Shown here in pieces: positions 18,645 to 30,794 of a DNA stretch of 64,000 nt. The stretch is from positions 1 through 64,000 of the forward strand of contig NZ_JAVFJJ010000009.1 in assembly GCF_030908245.1 (NCBI RefSeq). Reading direction: 5' to 3'. A program made the translations under genes and the position numbers. The first letter of the stretch is position 1. Each line of letters begins with the position of its first letter. Under the pieces are notes generated by a model. It was given only the letters and a program-made list of their open reading frames with translations. It was not told where the DNA came from and ran no database searches. This DNA is from Sinomonas sp. ASV322. Lineage in GTDB: Bacteria; Actinomycetota; Actinomycetes; Actinomycetales; Micrococcaceae.

Positions 18645-18899
18645 GCAACCCCCAACGCAGCGCCATGCTGCTCCCCCACGCTGCGGACGGTGCAAGGCCG
18701 CGGCGTGCCGGCCCCCCCGGCCGACTCGATCAGCCTAGCGGATTGTTGGGCGGTTGTTAGGCAGGACGAGCCAGTCTGTGGATAACTCAGGTAACCCCCA
18801 CGACAAGATATGAGGTGTCCAGGAGATGGCAAACGGCTCAGCCACAACGGTCCGCCGTTGCTGTCGTACGCGTTCGAGCGCGGCGTCCTCCACCGCATG

Positions 18900-19694
18900 C
18901 TACGGGCTCGGGTAGGACGTCGGCCATGTGTTGGGGATGACAGTGGGTCGCGCGTCGATGTTCACAACGCACGCATGGGCTTGGGCATCCGCGTCAGCGT
19001 ACTTCGCCCCGACCTGGTTGAGCTGCAAGGACCAGATGTTCAAATACTTGTAATCCGTCGACGACATATAGGCCGAGAGAGTCATCGTTCGACGCTGACC
19101 GCTGGCAAATCCCACAACCGATTGCCCGGGCGCTCCGTCGAAAGAGCCCGACAGCGTTACGGGGTGGCGCTCCGGGATTCCGGGACCACTAGACAGGACG
19201 ACGCCGTCAACTGTTGGGACCGGCAGGAGCACCTCTTCGCTCGTGAGGTTCGCCGCCGAACCGACAACAACAACGCGCAGCCAGCCTTCCCCGTCGGAGG
19301 TGGCCGATTCCTGTGTGATTCCAAGTCTGAATGTTCCGGTGGGGCATTGGTAAGCCGGGGGCGGCTGAGGGACCGCCTTGACCCCAGGTTGTTCAGGACT
19401 GGGTGGTGGGAGTTGGACTTCTGGTTGATCAGCAGTCGGTGGCGGCGAACTTGCATCCGGCGATACGGTTGGAGTTTCCGTCGCAGAGGTGGGCTTCACA
19501 GTCATCGGAGAACCGGGCTCCGATGAGCCCGCAAATCGCGAGGACGTGGTCCCAGGGAGCAACGGCGCCTGTGCCTGACCGACCACGAAAGTGGCTCCAA
19601 AAACGCTAGCAGCCAAGAGGAATAAGGCGACCGAGGCCACCGCGATCCAAACTAACCGTCTCCCTCGCGGTGCTTGAGGATTCGCCTTGCCCAC
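18900..19694 (-). CDS. Unrecognised secreted or membrane-anchored Pro-rich protein
   Basis: I do not recognise a family for these 264 residues. A basic N terminus (PRGRRLVWI) is followed by one helix (14-38: VASVALFLLAASVFGATFV), a Pro/Ser/Thr-rich linker (40-115) and a compact C-terminal domain (116-264) with a Cys in YQCPTG and one in HACVVN that may form a disulfide. It lies upstream of tadA in the same orientation, separated by 255 bases, so a link with pili is possible but unproven. GTG start with a GGGGGG tract upstream. Confidence 0.6.
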   Translation of the reverse strand: MGKANPQAPRGRRLVWIAVASVALFLLAASVFGATFVVGQAQAPLLPGTTSSRFAGSSEPGSPMTVKPTSATETPTVSPDASSPPPTADQPEVQLPPPSPEQPGVKAVPQPPPAYQCPTGTFRLGITQESATSDGEGWLRVVVVGSAANLTSEEVLLPVPTVDGVVLSSGPGIPERHPVTLSGSFDGAPGQSVVGFASGQRRTMTLSAYMSSTDYKYLNIWSLQLNQVGAKYADADAQAHACVVNIDARPTVIPNTWPTSYPSP

Positions 19695-19972
19695 GAGCCA
19701 CCCCCCGACGTCCTACTGGTCAACGACCAAGTTCCTTGACGCCTGCTCACCGAGCGTCAGGTGCGAGCCTACCCCCCCCGACGCAACGCGACGGACAGGT
19801 GCTAATCGAATCGGAATCAGGCATGCGGGGCGTAAAGGCATAGCCGCCTTAAGGGTCCTCTCAACCACAAGACAGGTTCAGCAACAAGCCTGCGATTCTC
19901 GCCTTCGCACGCGATCAAACGGCTGTCCTCCCCGATGAAAAGTGCATGACGTGTGTGCCGGGCTCAATTTTC
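19695..19972. other. Intergenic stretch without recognisable gene
   Basis: No start-supported frame, RNA or clear terminator is visible in these 278 bases between the secreted-protein gene and the CHAD gene. It presumably holds the promoter of the former. Confidence 0.5.
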
Positions 19973-20815
19973 TCAGCTTGCCTGACCTGCATAGTCCCAC
20001 GACGGAAGAGGCGCAGATGCCAGTTCCCGATAATCTTCGTCGCACCCACGGAGCGCACCGTCCTCGGCACCCAGCAGACGGACGACGTCGTCCTCCGTGA
20101 CACCCCGAAGCCGAATCGAATCGATGAGCCAGAGCTCAAGCTGCCAGCAGTCATTGAGCGCCCCAAGGGCGTCTTGGCGCTGTCGCGCCGCGTCGGCGAG
20201 TTGGCTCGCGCTGTCTTCCGCCCAAGATTCAAGGGCCTCCGCCATATAGCGGAGCCTCTTGAGAGCCTTGCGCTCGAGGTGAAGATGTGTCCATCTCGCG
20301 GCCCCGGGCGAGAAGGCCTCGGCGTCCGTCCTGAGTTGCTCGCAGAGATCCCACTGGCGCCGGAGGAGTTCCACAACCGAATCGTTGCCGAAATCCGACG
20401 ATTCGACCCGTAGTCCCTTGGCAGCATCACGCGAGCGACGCCGAAGCTGCTTCGGACGCAGCCGGTTGAGCCCGACGCTGGCCCGGTCAACTAGAGCCTG
20501 CTGCAAGGCAGGGAGGCTCGCGACGTCCTGCGGCAGGGGAGGCTCGGACAGCCTTTGCAGCGCAACCTGAGGATCCCGGACAGATCCAAGATGGCCGACG
20601 ACGGCGCTCGCCACCTTGAGATTCTTTCTCGGCACCTCGAAGAGTTCGCCGCCGTATCCTCGGTGCACGGAAATCACCCGCCGAAGCGCCGCTCGCGCGT
20701 CGTGAACCGCATCGACGTCGCCTTGTGCCGCGGCGGGGATCAGCTCGAGGAGCTTGTCCAAATAGCGATCGACGTACTCGCGAATCGCTTCAGCGGCGGT
20801 GGAAGCCGGTTCCAT
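19973..20815 (-). CDS. CHAD domain-containing protein
   Basis: This 280-residue helical protein carries conserved His and basic residues of the CHAD family: VHDARAALRRVISV (HDxRxxxRR pattern), LHLERKALKRLRYMAEAL near 165-185 and the C-terminal segment. CHAD domains form a four-helix bundle with a basic channel that binds inorganic polyphosphate. Some are fused to CYTH phosphatases; here the domain stands alone. It lies 39 bases upstream of galU's end, on the same strand, but no functional link is known. Confidence 0.85.
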   Translation of the reverse strand: MEPASTAAEAIREYVDRYLDKLLELIPAAAQGDVDAVHDARAALRRVISVHRGYGGELFEVPRKNLKVASAVVGHLGSVRDPQVALQRLSEPPLPQDVASLPALQQALVDRASVGLNRLRPKQLRRRSRDAAKGLRVESSDFGNDSVVELLRRQWDLCEQLRTDAEAFSPGAARWTHLHLERKALKRLRYMAEALESWAEDSASQLADAARQRQDALGALNDCWQLELWLIDSIRLRGVTEDDVVRLLGAEDGALRGCDEDYRELASAPLPSWDYAGQAS

Positions 20816-20854
20816 ACCACTAGTCTCGTCGGCTCGAGTCGCCGCGGCAATGCG

Positions 20855-21751
20855 TCAGAGCGTGGCGGCAAACTCCTTCAGCCAAGGCCGCAGCTCGGGC
20901 CCGAGATCTTCGCGTTCGACGGCCAAGGTCACGACTGCCTTGAGGTAGCTGAGCTTGTCCCCGGTGTCGTAGCGGCGGCCACGGAAGATCACGGCATAAA
21001 CACCCCCACCGTCGCCGTCACGCGCTGAGAGGGTCTGCAGCGCATCGGTGAGCTGAATTTCGCCGCCCCGACCGGGCGCGGTCTCCTCGAGCACGTCGAA
21101 GACGGCCTGATGCAGCACGTACCGGCCGATGACAGCAAGGTTCGAAGGAGCGTCCTCCACCGCGGGCTTTTCAACCAGACCATTGACCCTCACGAAATCC
21201 TCGCCGTCGACCGGGGTCACGTCGGCGCAGCCGTAAGCCGAGATCTTCTCTGGTTCGACCTCCATGAGAGCAATCACCGAACCGCCGGTCGCCTGCTGAA
21301 CCCGGATCATCTCGCTGAGGAGTTCATCGCGTGCATCGATGAGATCGTCGCCCAGAAGCACAGCAAACGGTTCGCTGCCGACGTGCCGCTTCGCACAGAG
21401 AACAGCATGTCCGAGGCCCAAGGGATCTCCCTGGCGGACGTAATGGATGTCGCCGAGATTGCTTGCTTCCTGAACCGCTGCCAGCCGGGCCGTGTCCCCC
21501 TTCTTTTCGAGAATCGTCTCGAGAGTTGGGACGCGGTCGAAATGGTCTTCAAGCGCCCTCTTGCTACGCCCCGTAATCATCAGCACGTTGTCGAGCCCGG
21601 CCTTAGCGGCCTCGGCCACCACATATTGGATCGCTGGCTCGTCGACGACGGGCAGCATTTCCTTCGGCATCGCCTTTGTCGCCGGAAGGAAGCGCGTGCC
21701 GAGGCCTGCGGCGGGGATGACCGCCTTGGTGATCCGTGAAGTCTGAGGCAT
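20855..21751 (-). CDS. galU: UTP-glucose-1-phosphate uridylyltransferase
   Basis: GalU (298 residues) makes UDP-glucose from UTP and glucose-1-phosphate. The nucleotide-binding loop reads GLGTRFLPATKAMPKEMLPV, with VLLGDDLID for the metal site and LVEKP following. UDP-glucose feeds UDP-galactose and thus UDP-galactofuranose, for which glf and a GlfT2-like enzyme lie 20 kb away. Length is normal, the start is ATG, and rmlCD begins the next block 44 bases upstream. Confidence 0.95.
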   Translation of the reverse strand: MPQTSRITKAVIPAAGLGTRFLPATKAMPKEMLPVVDEPAIQYVVAEAAKAGLDNVLMITGRSKRALEDHFDRVPTLETILEKKGDTARLAAVQEASNLGDIHYVRQGDPLGLGHAVLCAKRHVGSEPFAVLLGDDLIDARDELLSEMIRVQQATGGSVIALMEVEPEKISAYGCADVTPVDGEDFVRVNGLVEKPAVEDAPSNLAVIGRYVLHQAVFDVLEETAPGRGGEIQLTDALQTLSARDGDGGGVYAVIFRGRRYDTGDKLSYLKAVVTLAVEREDLGPELRPWLKEFAATL

Positions 21752-21795
21752 GCCGGTAGCTTACGGGAGGGGACGCCAGACTCGTCCAACTCGGT

Positions 21796-24215
<2,420 letters not shown>

Positions 24216-24256
24216 TCGGCTTGTCAACCGTGTGCGAAACCCTGAAAGATGAGGGC

Positions 24257-25120
24257 ATGAAGGGCATCATCTTGGCCGGGGGAACCGGATCCCGCCTGCA
24301 CCCGATCACGCTCGGCGTGAGCAAACAGCTTGTCCCCGTGTACGACAAGCCCATGATCTACTACCCGCTCTCGACGCTGCTGCTCGCGGGGATCCGCGAC
24401 ATTCTCGTCATCACCACACCCAACGATGCGTCCCATTTCCATCAACTGCTCGGCGACGGCAGCCAGTTCGGCATATCTATCCGGTATGCCGAACAGCCGT
24501 CGCCCGACGGCCTCGCACAGGCCTTCCTCTTGGGCGAGGACCACATCGGCACCGACACCGTCGCCCTTGTCCTGGGGGACAACATCTTTTATGGACCCGG
24601 GCTCGGCCGACAGCTCCGCAAAAACCATTCAATTGACGGCGCATTGATCTTCGGCTATTGGGTCAAGGATCCACGCTCCTATGGCGTGGTCGAATTTGAC
24701 GAGCGCGGGCGGGCGGTGTCCCTCGAAGAAAAACCGAAGGAGCCAAAGAGCAATTACGCCGTCCCCGGACTGTATTTCTACGACAACGACGTCATTGAAA
24801 TTGCGAAGGGGCTCAAGCCATCGGCACGCGGAGAACTTGAGATAACCGACGTCAACCGAACTTACCTGGAGGCCAACAAACTTCAAGTCAACGTGCTTCC
24901 ACGCGGAACCGCATGGCTTGACACCGGAACGTTCAGCGACCTGAATGACGCCTCGAACTTCATACGAACGGTAGAGGGCCGCCAAGGGCTCAAGATCGGC
25001 GCCCCTGAAGAGATCGCCTGGCGGCAGGGATTCCTCGACGACAATGGCCTCAGGAGGCTCGCGGAAAAGTACGAAAAGAGCGGTTACGGAGAGTATCTCC
25101 TCCACCTGCTCCCATCGTGA
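24257..25120 (+). CDS. rmlA: Glucose-1-phosphate thymidylyltransferase
   Basis: This 287-residue enzyme couples dTTP and glucose-1-phosphate to dTDP-glucose, the first step of rhamnose synthesis. Motifs: [11 protein letters not shown] (active-site loop), [23 protein letters not shown] and [14 protein letters not shown] 24257 follows GATGAGGG. A GTG 36 bases upstream has no site and is not used. It is divergent from rmlB and completes the rml set within 3.3 kb. Its middle part is visibly more A/T-rich than the neighbours. Confidence 0.96.
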   Translation: MKGIILAGGTGSRLHPITLGVSKQLVPVYDKPMIYYPLSTLLLAGIRDILVITTPNDASHFHQLLGDGSQFGISIRYAEQPSPDGLAQAFLLGEDHIGTDTVALVLGDNIFYGPGLGRQLRKNHSIDGALIFGYWVKDPRSYGVVEFDERGRAVSLEEKPKEPKSNYAVPGLYFYDNDVIEIAKGLKPSARGELEITDVNRTYLEANKLQVNVLPRGTAWLDTGTFSDLNDASNFIRTVEGRQGLKIGAPEEIAWRQGFLDDNGLRRLAEKYEKSGYGEYLLHLLPS

Positions 25121-25242
25121 CACTTTCGTAACCGAAATACCTCAAACCACATCAGAATCTCCAACATCACCAGTCACATCTGTGCTATGTTGGGGTGGCA
25201 GCCTGTGCCCCAATGCAGGCCGGCCCATCCCCTGGAGATTTC

Positions 25243-27981
25243 ATGGTGTTCCACAAACTCGCCAGCAAGGCAGGGCGCGGCATCGGCGTACTGTCCGCCA
25301 TTGTCGCGCTGACTGCAACGTCGTTTGCCGTCGGCACGTCCGCATCCGACGCTTCGCCCACCAGCCCTTCGCCGTCCGCAACGACGGTGTCAGGGCAGCC
25401 AACGCCTTTGCCGCCCAGCAGCGCCTCGCCCCAGAAGACGACACCCTCTCCCATGCCCTCGGCGTCTCCGTCGGTAGGCAGGAATGGCATGTCGCCCAAG
25501 CCCGGGGACGATGCTCGTCTGCGCGACCTCATGCGGCAGTCCGTCGGGCGCGGGGCCAAAATGGGCCAGGCTAATCCGGATACCCACGAGCCAACAGGCG
25601 GCCCCGGCCGAACCATGGCAGTGCGCGTCCCCCTCGCCAGTACGTGGCAGCCGTCCTGGGGCGTCAGCGGAATCGACGTCAGCGCATACCAAGCATCGCA
25701 ATCGGGCAGCACCTGGACCGACACCACGAATTGGTCCAGCCTTGCCAGTCAGGGCGTTCGGTTCGCCTACATCAAGGCCAGCGAAGGCAACTACTACACA
25801 AATCAGGCGTTCTCGCAGCAGTATGGAAATTCGCAGAACGCAGGCATGATTCGCGGCGCCTATCACTTCGCAATCCCGAATTGGTCGTCGGGCGCAGACC
25901 AGGCGAACTACTTCGTCCAGAACGGCGGAGGCTGGTCCCCTGACGGAATCACGTTGCCACCGGTCCTCGATATCGAGTACAACCCGTACGCCGGCAAGAT
26001 CATCAACGGCGTCAATATGGGCGACACGTGCTACAGCATGAACGCTTCCCAGATGGCCGCGTGGATCAGCGACTTCAGCAACACGATGCTGTCGCTGACA
26101 GGCCGGCGCCCGGCTATCTACTCGACGACTGACTGGTGGACACGGTGCACCGGAAACTCGAGCGCGTTCTCCGCAAATCCTCTCTGGATCGCGGCTTACA
26201 ACCAGTCCGGCCCGAGCACTCTTCCGGCGAGCTGGACTCAGTTCAGCGTCTGGCAATACAGCTCGACGGGACCGTTCCCCGGTGACTCGAACGTCTGGAA
26301 TGGTGATTATTCCTCGCTCCAGCGTTTCGCAACATACGGGGACACTGATCCCAGCGCCTCAATCGGAGTAGCCGCCGGCAGCGCGAATCTCGGCACCCAA
26401 ACGTCGGGAATCCTGTGCACGCTGTCCAACGGAGGCTGTTACCAAGGCTTCGCGAATGGCGCGATCATCTGGTCCCGGGCCACCGGCGCCCAACCATCTC
26501 CCAACGGCCCCATCCGGACCGCCTGGGGACAGAGCGGGTACGATTCCGGGCAGTTTGGCTATCCCACCTCAGGCATTGTGTGCACGCTGACCAACGGCGG
26601 GTGCTACCAAGGCTTCCAGAACGGCGCGATCATCTGGTCGCAGGCCACAGGCGCCCAGCCATCCGCCAACGGCCCCATCCGCACCGTTTGGGGCCAGACT
26701 GGATATGATTCCGGTCCTCTCGGCTACCCCACCACGGGAATCGTGACCGGCCTCCTCAACGGGGGCACATACCAGAACTACCAAGGCGGCGCGATCATCT
26801 GGTCGCAAGCCACCGGAGCCCAGCCCTCGCCCAACGGCCCCATCCGCACCTACTGGGGCTCAACCGGCTACGAGGCCGGCTCATTTGGCTACCCAACCTC
26901 AGGGGTTGTCTGCACCCTCGCGAACGGCGGCTGCTACCAAGGCTTCCAGAGCGGGGCCATCATCTGGTCCCAGGCGACCGGAGCCCAGCCATCCCCCAAC
27001 GGCCCCATCCGCACGGCCTGGGGGCAGACGGGCTACGAATCTGGTCCCCTCGGCTACCCGACCTCGGGCGTTGTCTGCACTCTCACGAACGCCGGCTGCT
27101 ATCAAGGCTTCCAGAACGGCGCGATCGTCTGGTCCCAAGCCACCGGGGCCCAGGCCTCTCCCAACGGCCCCATCCGGACGTTGTGGGCCCAAACCGGCTT
27201 TGACTCGGGGCCTCTTGGCTACCCCACGGCCGGGGTCGTGTGCGGTCTCAGCAATGGCGGCTGCTACCAGAACTTCCAGAACGGTGCCATTGTCTGGACC
27301 CAGAGCACCGGCGCCGAGCTCTCCCTCAACGGGCCCATCCGAACTGCTTGGGCTCAGTCTGGCTATGAAACCGGCCCCCTCGCCTACCCGACGACGGGTA
27401 TCGTGACCGGCCTCATCAACGGGGGCACATACCAGAACTACCAGAACGGCGCCATCATCTGGTCGCAAGCGACCGGCGCGCAGGTCTCCCCCAACGGACC
27501 CCTCCGCACGGCCTGGGCCCAGACCGGATACGAGACCGGCGTCATGGGATACCCGACGTCGGGCGTCACCTGCACACTCACCAACGGGGGCTGCTACCAA
27601 GGATTCCAGAACGGTGCCATCGTCTGGTCTCAGGCCACCGGCGCACAGCTTTCCCCTAACGGGCCTATTCGCACCGCTTGGGCCCAGACCGGCTTCGATG
27701 CGGGTCCTCTCGGATACCCCACGACCGGAATCGTTGGTGGCCTCATCAACGGCGGGACGTATCAGAACTACCAGAACGGCGCCATCATCTGGTCACAAGC
27801 GACCGGAGCACAGGTCTCCCCCAACGGACCCATCCGCAACTACTGGGCCTCAACCGGTTACGAAACCGGTCGATACGGTTACCCGATGGGCGGGCAGGTA
27901 TGCAACGGCGCGAAAACCAACTGCTCGCAGGCATTCCAAAGGGGCACGATTTCTTGGGACAGCGTAAACGGGATCTACTGA
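25243..27981 (+). CDS. Secreted GH25 muramidase with tandem LGFP-type repeats
   Basis: This 912-residue exported protein has a signal region (1-34), a Ser/Pro/Thr-rich stretch (35-90), a GH25 lysozyme domain (about 144-370) and a long C-terminal repeat array. GH25 catalytic acids are visible in GIDVSAY and DIEYNP. The array comprises nine units with exact 55-residue periodicity (unit starts 26491 to 27811), each with NGPIRT-W and GYPT, typical of LGFP cell-wall-binding repeats. The ATG has GGAG six bases upstream. GH25 enzymes cut the MurNAc-GlcNAc bond. The repeats probably hold the enzyme on mycolate-free wall glycan made by this locus. Confidence 0.88.
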   Translation: MVFHKLASKAGRGIGVLSAIVALTATSFAVGTSASDASPTSPSPSATTVSGQPTPLPPSSASPQKTTPSPMPSASPSVGRNGMSPKPGDDARLRDLMRQSVGRGAKMGQANPDTHEPTGGPGRTMAVRVPLASTWQPSWGVSGIDVSAYQASQSGSTWTDTTNWSSLASQGVRFAYIKASEGNYYTNQAFSQQYGNSQNAGMIRGAYHFAIPNWSSGADQANYFVQNGGGWSPDGITLPPVLDIEYNPYAGKIINGVNMGDTCYSMNASQMAAWISDFSNTMLSLTGRRPAIYSTTDWWTRCTGNSSAFSANPLWIAAYNQSGPSTLPASWTQFSVWQYSSTGPFPGDSNVWNGDYSSLQRFATYGDTDPSASIGVAAGSANLGTQTSGILCTLSNGGCYQGFANGAIIWSRATGAQPSPNGPIRTAWGQSGYDSGQFGYPTSGIVCTLTNGGCYQGFQNGAIIWSQATGAQPSANGPIRTVWGQTGYDSGPLGYPTTGIVTGLLNGGTYQNYQGGAIIWSQATGAQPSPNGPIRTYWGSTGYEAGSFGYPTSGVVCTLANGGCYQGFQSGAIIWSQATGAQPSPNGPIRTAWGQTGYESGPLGYPTSGVVCTLTNAGCYQGFQNGAIVWSQATGAQASPNGPIRTLWAQTGFDSGPLGYPTAGVVCGLSNGGCYQNFQNGAIVWTQSTGAELSLNGPIRTAWAQSGYETGPLAYPTTGIVTGLINGGTYQNYQNGAIIWSQATGAQVSPNGPLRTAWAQTGYETGVMGYPTSGVTCTLTNGGCYQGFQNGAIVWSQATGAQLSPNGPIRTAWAQTGFDAGPLGYPTTGIVGGLINGGTYQNYQNGAIIWSQATGAQVSPNGPIRNYWASTGYETGRYGYPMGGQVCNGAKTNCSQAFQRGTISWDSVNGIY
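26491..27978 (+). repeat. Nine tandem 165-bp units encoding LGFP-type repeats
   Basis: Units begin every 165 bases at 26491, 26656, 26821, 26986, 27151, 27316, 27481, 27646 and 27811. A partial unit precedes and a divergent capping unit (GYPMGG) ends the array. Two kinds alternate: one with a Cys pair (CTLTNGGCYQGF) and one without (TGLLNGGTYQNY). Exact spacing over 1.5 kb indicates duplication or homogenisation. Confidence 0.95.
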
Positions 27982-28073
27982 GGAACTGACGGGAGTCGCC
28001 GTGTGCTCCACGCGTGCTCCGGTCTCCCCTCAAGCGGACGCCTCAAGCATAGACAGAGCCCTGCCTCAAGCAG

Positions 28074-29462
28074 TCAGGAACTTACGGAGGTCCTCTTACG
28101 CATGAGATATCCGGCTGCGAGGCCGACGAGGACGAGGCCGCCGACGAACTGCGCGGCGGCGCTCAGAATATTGATTGGCGCGAGGCCCAGCAACGAGATC
28201 ACGCCCGCGTGAACCACGGACAGGGTGCATGCGAGGACAACGAGTGAAAATGCCTTCCGCCGGAATGCGACGCCGGCGGTCACAAGTCCCAGAACAACGA
28301 ATCCGAGGGCGTGAACCACCGCTACTCCCTCGAGGCGGTGCGACAACGCGAATGGCAGAGCCGAAACAAACGCCAACAACAGCGTGAGCGGCGAGATCAG
28401 TCCAAGGACTCGCGTCTTGGCGACGACATAGAGCTCGTTCGAACCTACCAAGAACAGCGCGTACCCTACCGACAGGAGAGGCAGCGTTCTTGCGATCGGC
28501 CCGAGAATATCCGGGGCCGTCGACAAGACGATGCTCCCAACCGAACCCGCGCTCGAGGCAAGCACGCCGACCAAAAACCCAATCGCCACAGCACTCCGCG
28601 TGATTCGGCGCATGGTGGCATCTCTGTTTGCATGAGACGCACCCATCATGTCGGTCGTCCAGGCGTTGTTGAGGGCGTTGAGGACAGTGATGGGACCGAG
28701 GGCAAAGATCAGAACAGCGCCGTATTGCCCGGCATCCGAAACCGACGCCGACAAGGCCAGGAGCCACACGGCGCCCTGCGTGAGCAGCATGAGAGCACCG
28801 GTGTGCGGGATGAGGGGCAGGGCGATGTGAGCCGCGTGGCGGCCTATTCCAAGTGCTGATCCGAATGGCACCGGACGAACGAGCGATTGCGACCATATGG
28901 CCGTCAGCGCCACCGCAACCGTGTAGGCACCCAGATAGACGCTCGCGCTTGCGCCCCACCACACGATGGCGAGAAATCCCGCGAAGTTCGCGACGACCGA
29001 CGACCCAATACTCAGGCCAACGAAAGCGGTGGGTCGCCCTTGGGCCCGAAGGACCGCTTGAGCGCCGAGAACCGAACCGGTGAGGCCAATGCAGATCAGT
29101 GCAAAGATCAGCGGAAGCGCATCGCTCGAGGCACCGCTAGCGGCCCAGAGAATTGCAGCGCCTACAATTCCGATGAGCAGCGTGGCACACGAGAGAATAG
29201 TGTGGAGCGACCGAGACCGGATCCTGCCCCCAGCTGGCTCGAACCAAAGCCGAGTGATCTCAAGAGGCAGGCCCGAGGACAGAAGGACAACGACAACCTG
29301 AATTGTGACGACAGAGGTCGACACGAGGCCCCATTGAGCAGCCGGCAAGATCCGAATAGCAAAGGGCTGGATGACAAGTAGCCCCAGACCTTGGAGCAGC
29401 GATCCAATCAAATAAAGAACGGCGTTCCTGCTGCCGGTGTCGAGCGTCCGGGTATCAGTCAC
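28074..29462 (-). CDS. Polysaccharide flippase-like membrane protein (Wzx/MATE superfamily)
   Basis: This 462-residue polytopic protein of about 12-14 helices starts near GSRNAVLYLIGSLLQGLGL and fits the MurJ/Wzx oligosaccharide-flippase superfamily. It has few charged residues in the membrane, and its N-terminal helix pair resembles the polysaccharide-biosynthesis domain. GTG 29462 comes 12 bases after the upstream glycosyltransferase stop; the ribosome site is poor (GGA adjacent), suggesting coupling. The 58-residue upstream extension overlaps that gene and is rejected. It would move lipid-linked glycan units outward. Confidence 0.75.
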   Translation of the reverse strand: MTDTRTLDTGSRNAVLYLIGSLLQGLGLLVIQPFAIRILPAAQWGLVSTSVVTIQVVVVLLSSGLPLEITRLWFEPAGGRIRSRSLHTILSCATLLIGIVGAAILWAASGASSDALPLIFALICIGLTGSVLGAQAVLRAQGRPTAFVGLSIGSSVVANFAGFLAIVWWGASASVYLGAYTVAVALTAIWSQSLVRPVPFGSALGIGRHAAHIALPLIPHTGALMLLTQGAVWLLALSASVSDAGQYGAVLIFALGPITVLNALNNAWTTDMMGASHANRDATMRRITRSAVAIGFLVGVLASSAGSVGSIVLSTAPDILGPIARTLPLLSVGYALFLVGSNELYVVAKTRVLGLISPLTLLLAFVSALPFALSHRLEGVAVVHALGFVVLGLVTAGVAFRRKAFSLVVLACTLSVVHAGVISLLGLAPINILSAAAQFVGGLVLVGLAAGYLMRKRTSVSS

Positions 29463-29473
29463 TCCTGCACTGC

Positions 29474-30370
29474 CTATGGCCGCAAAGCGTGAACCGTGAG
29501 CTTCTTGAGACCGGGCCACATGCGCTTCTGGACGACCTTCGGGGTCAGAGAGGCGGCATTGAGACGCGAGGTGAGGTGAAGGCGGGCGGCCCGGGCCGCC
29601 TTGGTCCAGCCAAGACGCGCGAAATCGACGGCGCACTCATCAAAGAATGCCCGTTCCTCCGCGAAACGACGGCCGTCGAGGGCTCGCACCGAAGAGTCCG
29701 ACTCCCGGTGACGACGGTACTGGAAGCACACAGTGTCCGAGACGAGCATCTTGCCGCCGTCCATGATGATGTCCATTGCAAGCGCCAGATCCTGCACAAC
29801 GTTGTACTGCTCGCGGAAGTCGTGCTTGAGGATCGCCTGTGCGCGCCACGCAACCGACGGAAAGTAGAGCCAGTCCCCCGTGATGAGGCTCTCGGCAATA
29901 GGCTCACCCTGAATAATCGCCTCCGATGAACCGCCTACTGCAAGGCGGCGCAGGAAGGTCTTTACACGGTCGCCGAGCGGCTCGTACACGTTGCCGTTCT
30001 CATCGATCACCTCGACGCCGGGCTGTACGATCCGAACCTCAGGGTTCTGGAATGCGCTGCGGATCGTGCCGATGTAGTTCGGCAGCATAATGTCGTCGGC
30101 GCCCATGACCACGACGACATCATGTTCGACAAGCGAAAGACACTTCTTGTAGTTGCCGTTCGCACCGAGATTAGTCTCGTTGCGAAAGTATCGGACGCGG
30201 TCGTCGGCGTCGATGAGCCCTTGGAAATACGCGGGGAGTGAATCGTCAGGGTAGCCGTCGTCGACGATCGTCAGGCGGAAATCCTTGTCCTCCTGAGCGA
30301 GCACCGAGGCCACAGCGGCCTTCATCATGGCCACATCCCCGTAGTAGGGGAACATCACGTCAATGGTCAC
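29474..30370 (-). CDS. Family 2 glycosyltransferase
   Basis: This 298-residue enzyme has a GT-A fold: TIDVMFPYYGD at the start, TIVDDGYPDD (nucleotide-binding Asp) and VVMGADDIMLP (the DXD-like metal motif appears as ADD). The C-terminal region includes YRRHRESDSS. GTG 30370 is preceded by AAGAGG at a good spacing and overlaps the DUF2304 stop by 11 bases. The substrate is unknown; the surroundings suggest wall-glycan assembly. Confidence 0.85.
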   Translation of the reverse strand: MTIDVMFPYYGDVAMMKAAVASVLAQEDKDFRLTIVDDGYPDDSLPAYFQGLIDADDRVRYFRNETNLGANGNYKKCLSLVEHDVVVVMGADDIMLPNYIGTIRSAFQNPEVRIVQPGVEVIDENGNVYEPLGDRVKTFLRRLAVGGSSEAIIQGEPIAESLITGDWLYFPSVAWRAQAILKHDFREQYNVVQDLALAMDIIMDGGKMLVSDTVCFQYRRHRESDSSVRALDGRRFAEERAFFDECAVDFARLGWTKAARAARLHLTSRLNAASLTPKVVQKRMWPGLKKLTVHALRP

Positions 30371-30794
30371 GGTCAACCTCTTTTGGGATCGTCTGGGGTG
30401 CAGGGTGGACAGGACGGTTGGCATCGTGCGATGCGCTCGGCGCCATAGCGACGCTGTTCCTCAGGGACTCAACCGATTGCCGCAAAATGGCCACTTCTTC
30501 CGCGAGGGTACGGCTCTCTTCCTCGAGCACCGTGAGTTCGCGGGAAACATGAAGCCCCACCCCCACGAGGAGGACGATTGACAGTGCGAAGAGGAGGTTT
30601 GCCGGCACCTTGATGCCCGCAAGCGAGGCCGCCAAGTCGAGGAGCCCCGGGAAAAGCCCGAGGACGATCGTGAGACCGCCGACGACGAGCCACAGGATCG
30701 CATACTTCTCGCGAAGCTTGCCCGACCTGAGCATCAACAGAACGACGACGACCATGACAACCGATATGACGAGCGAGAACGCGACGCTGCTCAT
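30360..30794 (-). CDS. DUF2304 small membrane protein
   Basis: This 144-residue protein has three helices (3-25, 34-54, 66-88) followed by a coiled-coil-like acidic segment (90-125: LTVLEEESRTLAEEVAILRQ). DUF2304 proteins are regularly encoded next to GT2 enzymes in actinobacterial polysaccharide loci, probably as membrane partners. ATG 30794 overlaps the upstream GT2 stop by 4 bases (ATGA). Confidence 0.8.
   Translation of the reverse strand: MSSVAFSLVISVVMVVVVLLMLRSGKLREKYAILWLVVGGLTIVLGLFPGLLDLAASLAGIKVPANLLFALSIVLLVGVGLHVSRELTVLEEESRTLAEEVAILRQSVESLRNSVAMAPSASHDANRPVHPAPQTIPKEVDRDH

Noticed and set aside
26400-27981. Regular DNA repeats as a possible CRISPR array
   Set aside because: Units are 165 bases, contiguous and in one reading frame encoding LGFP repeats; there are no spacers and no cas genes.
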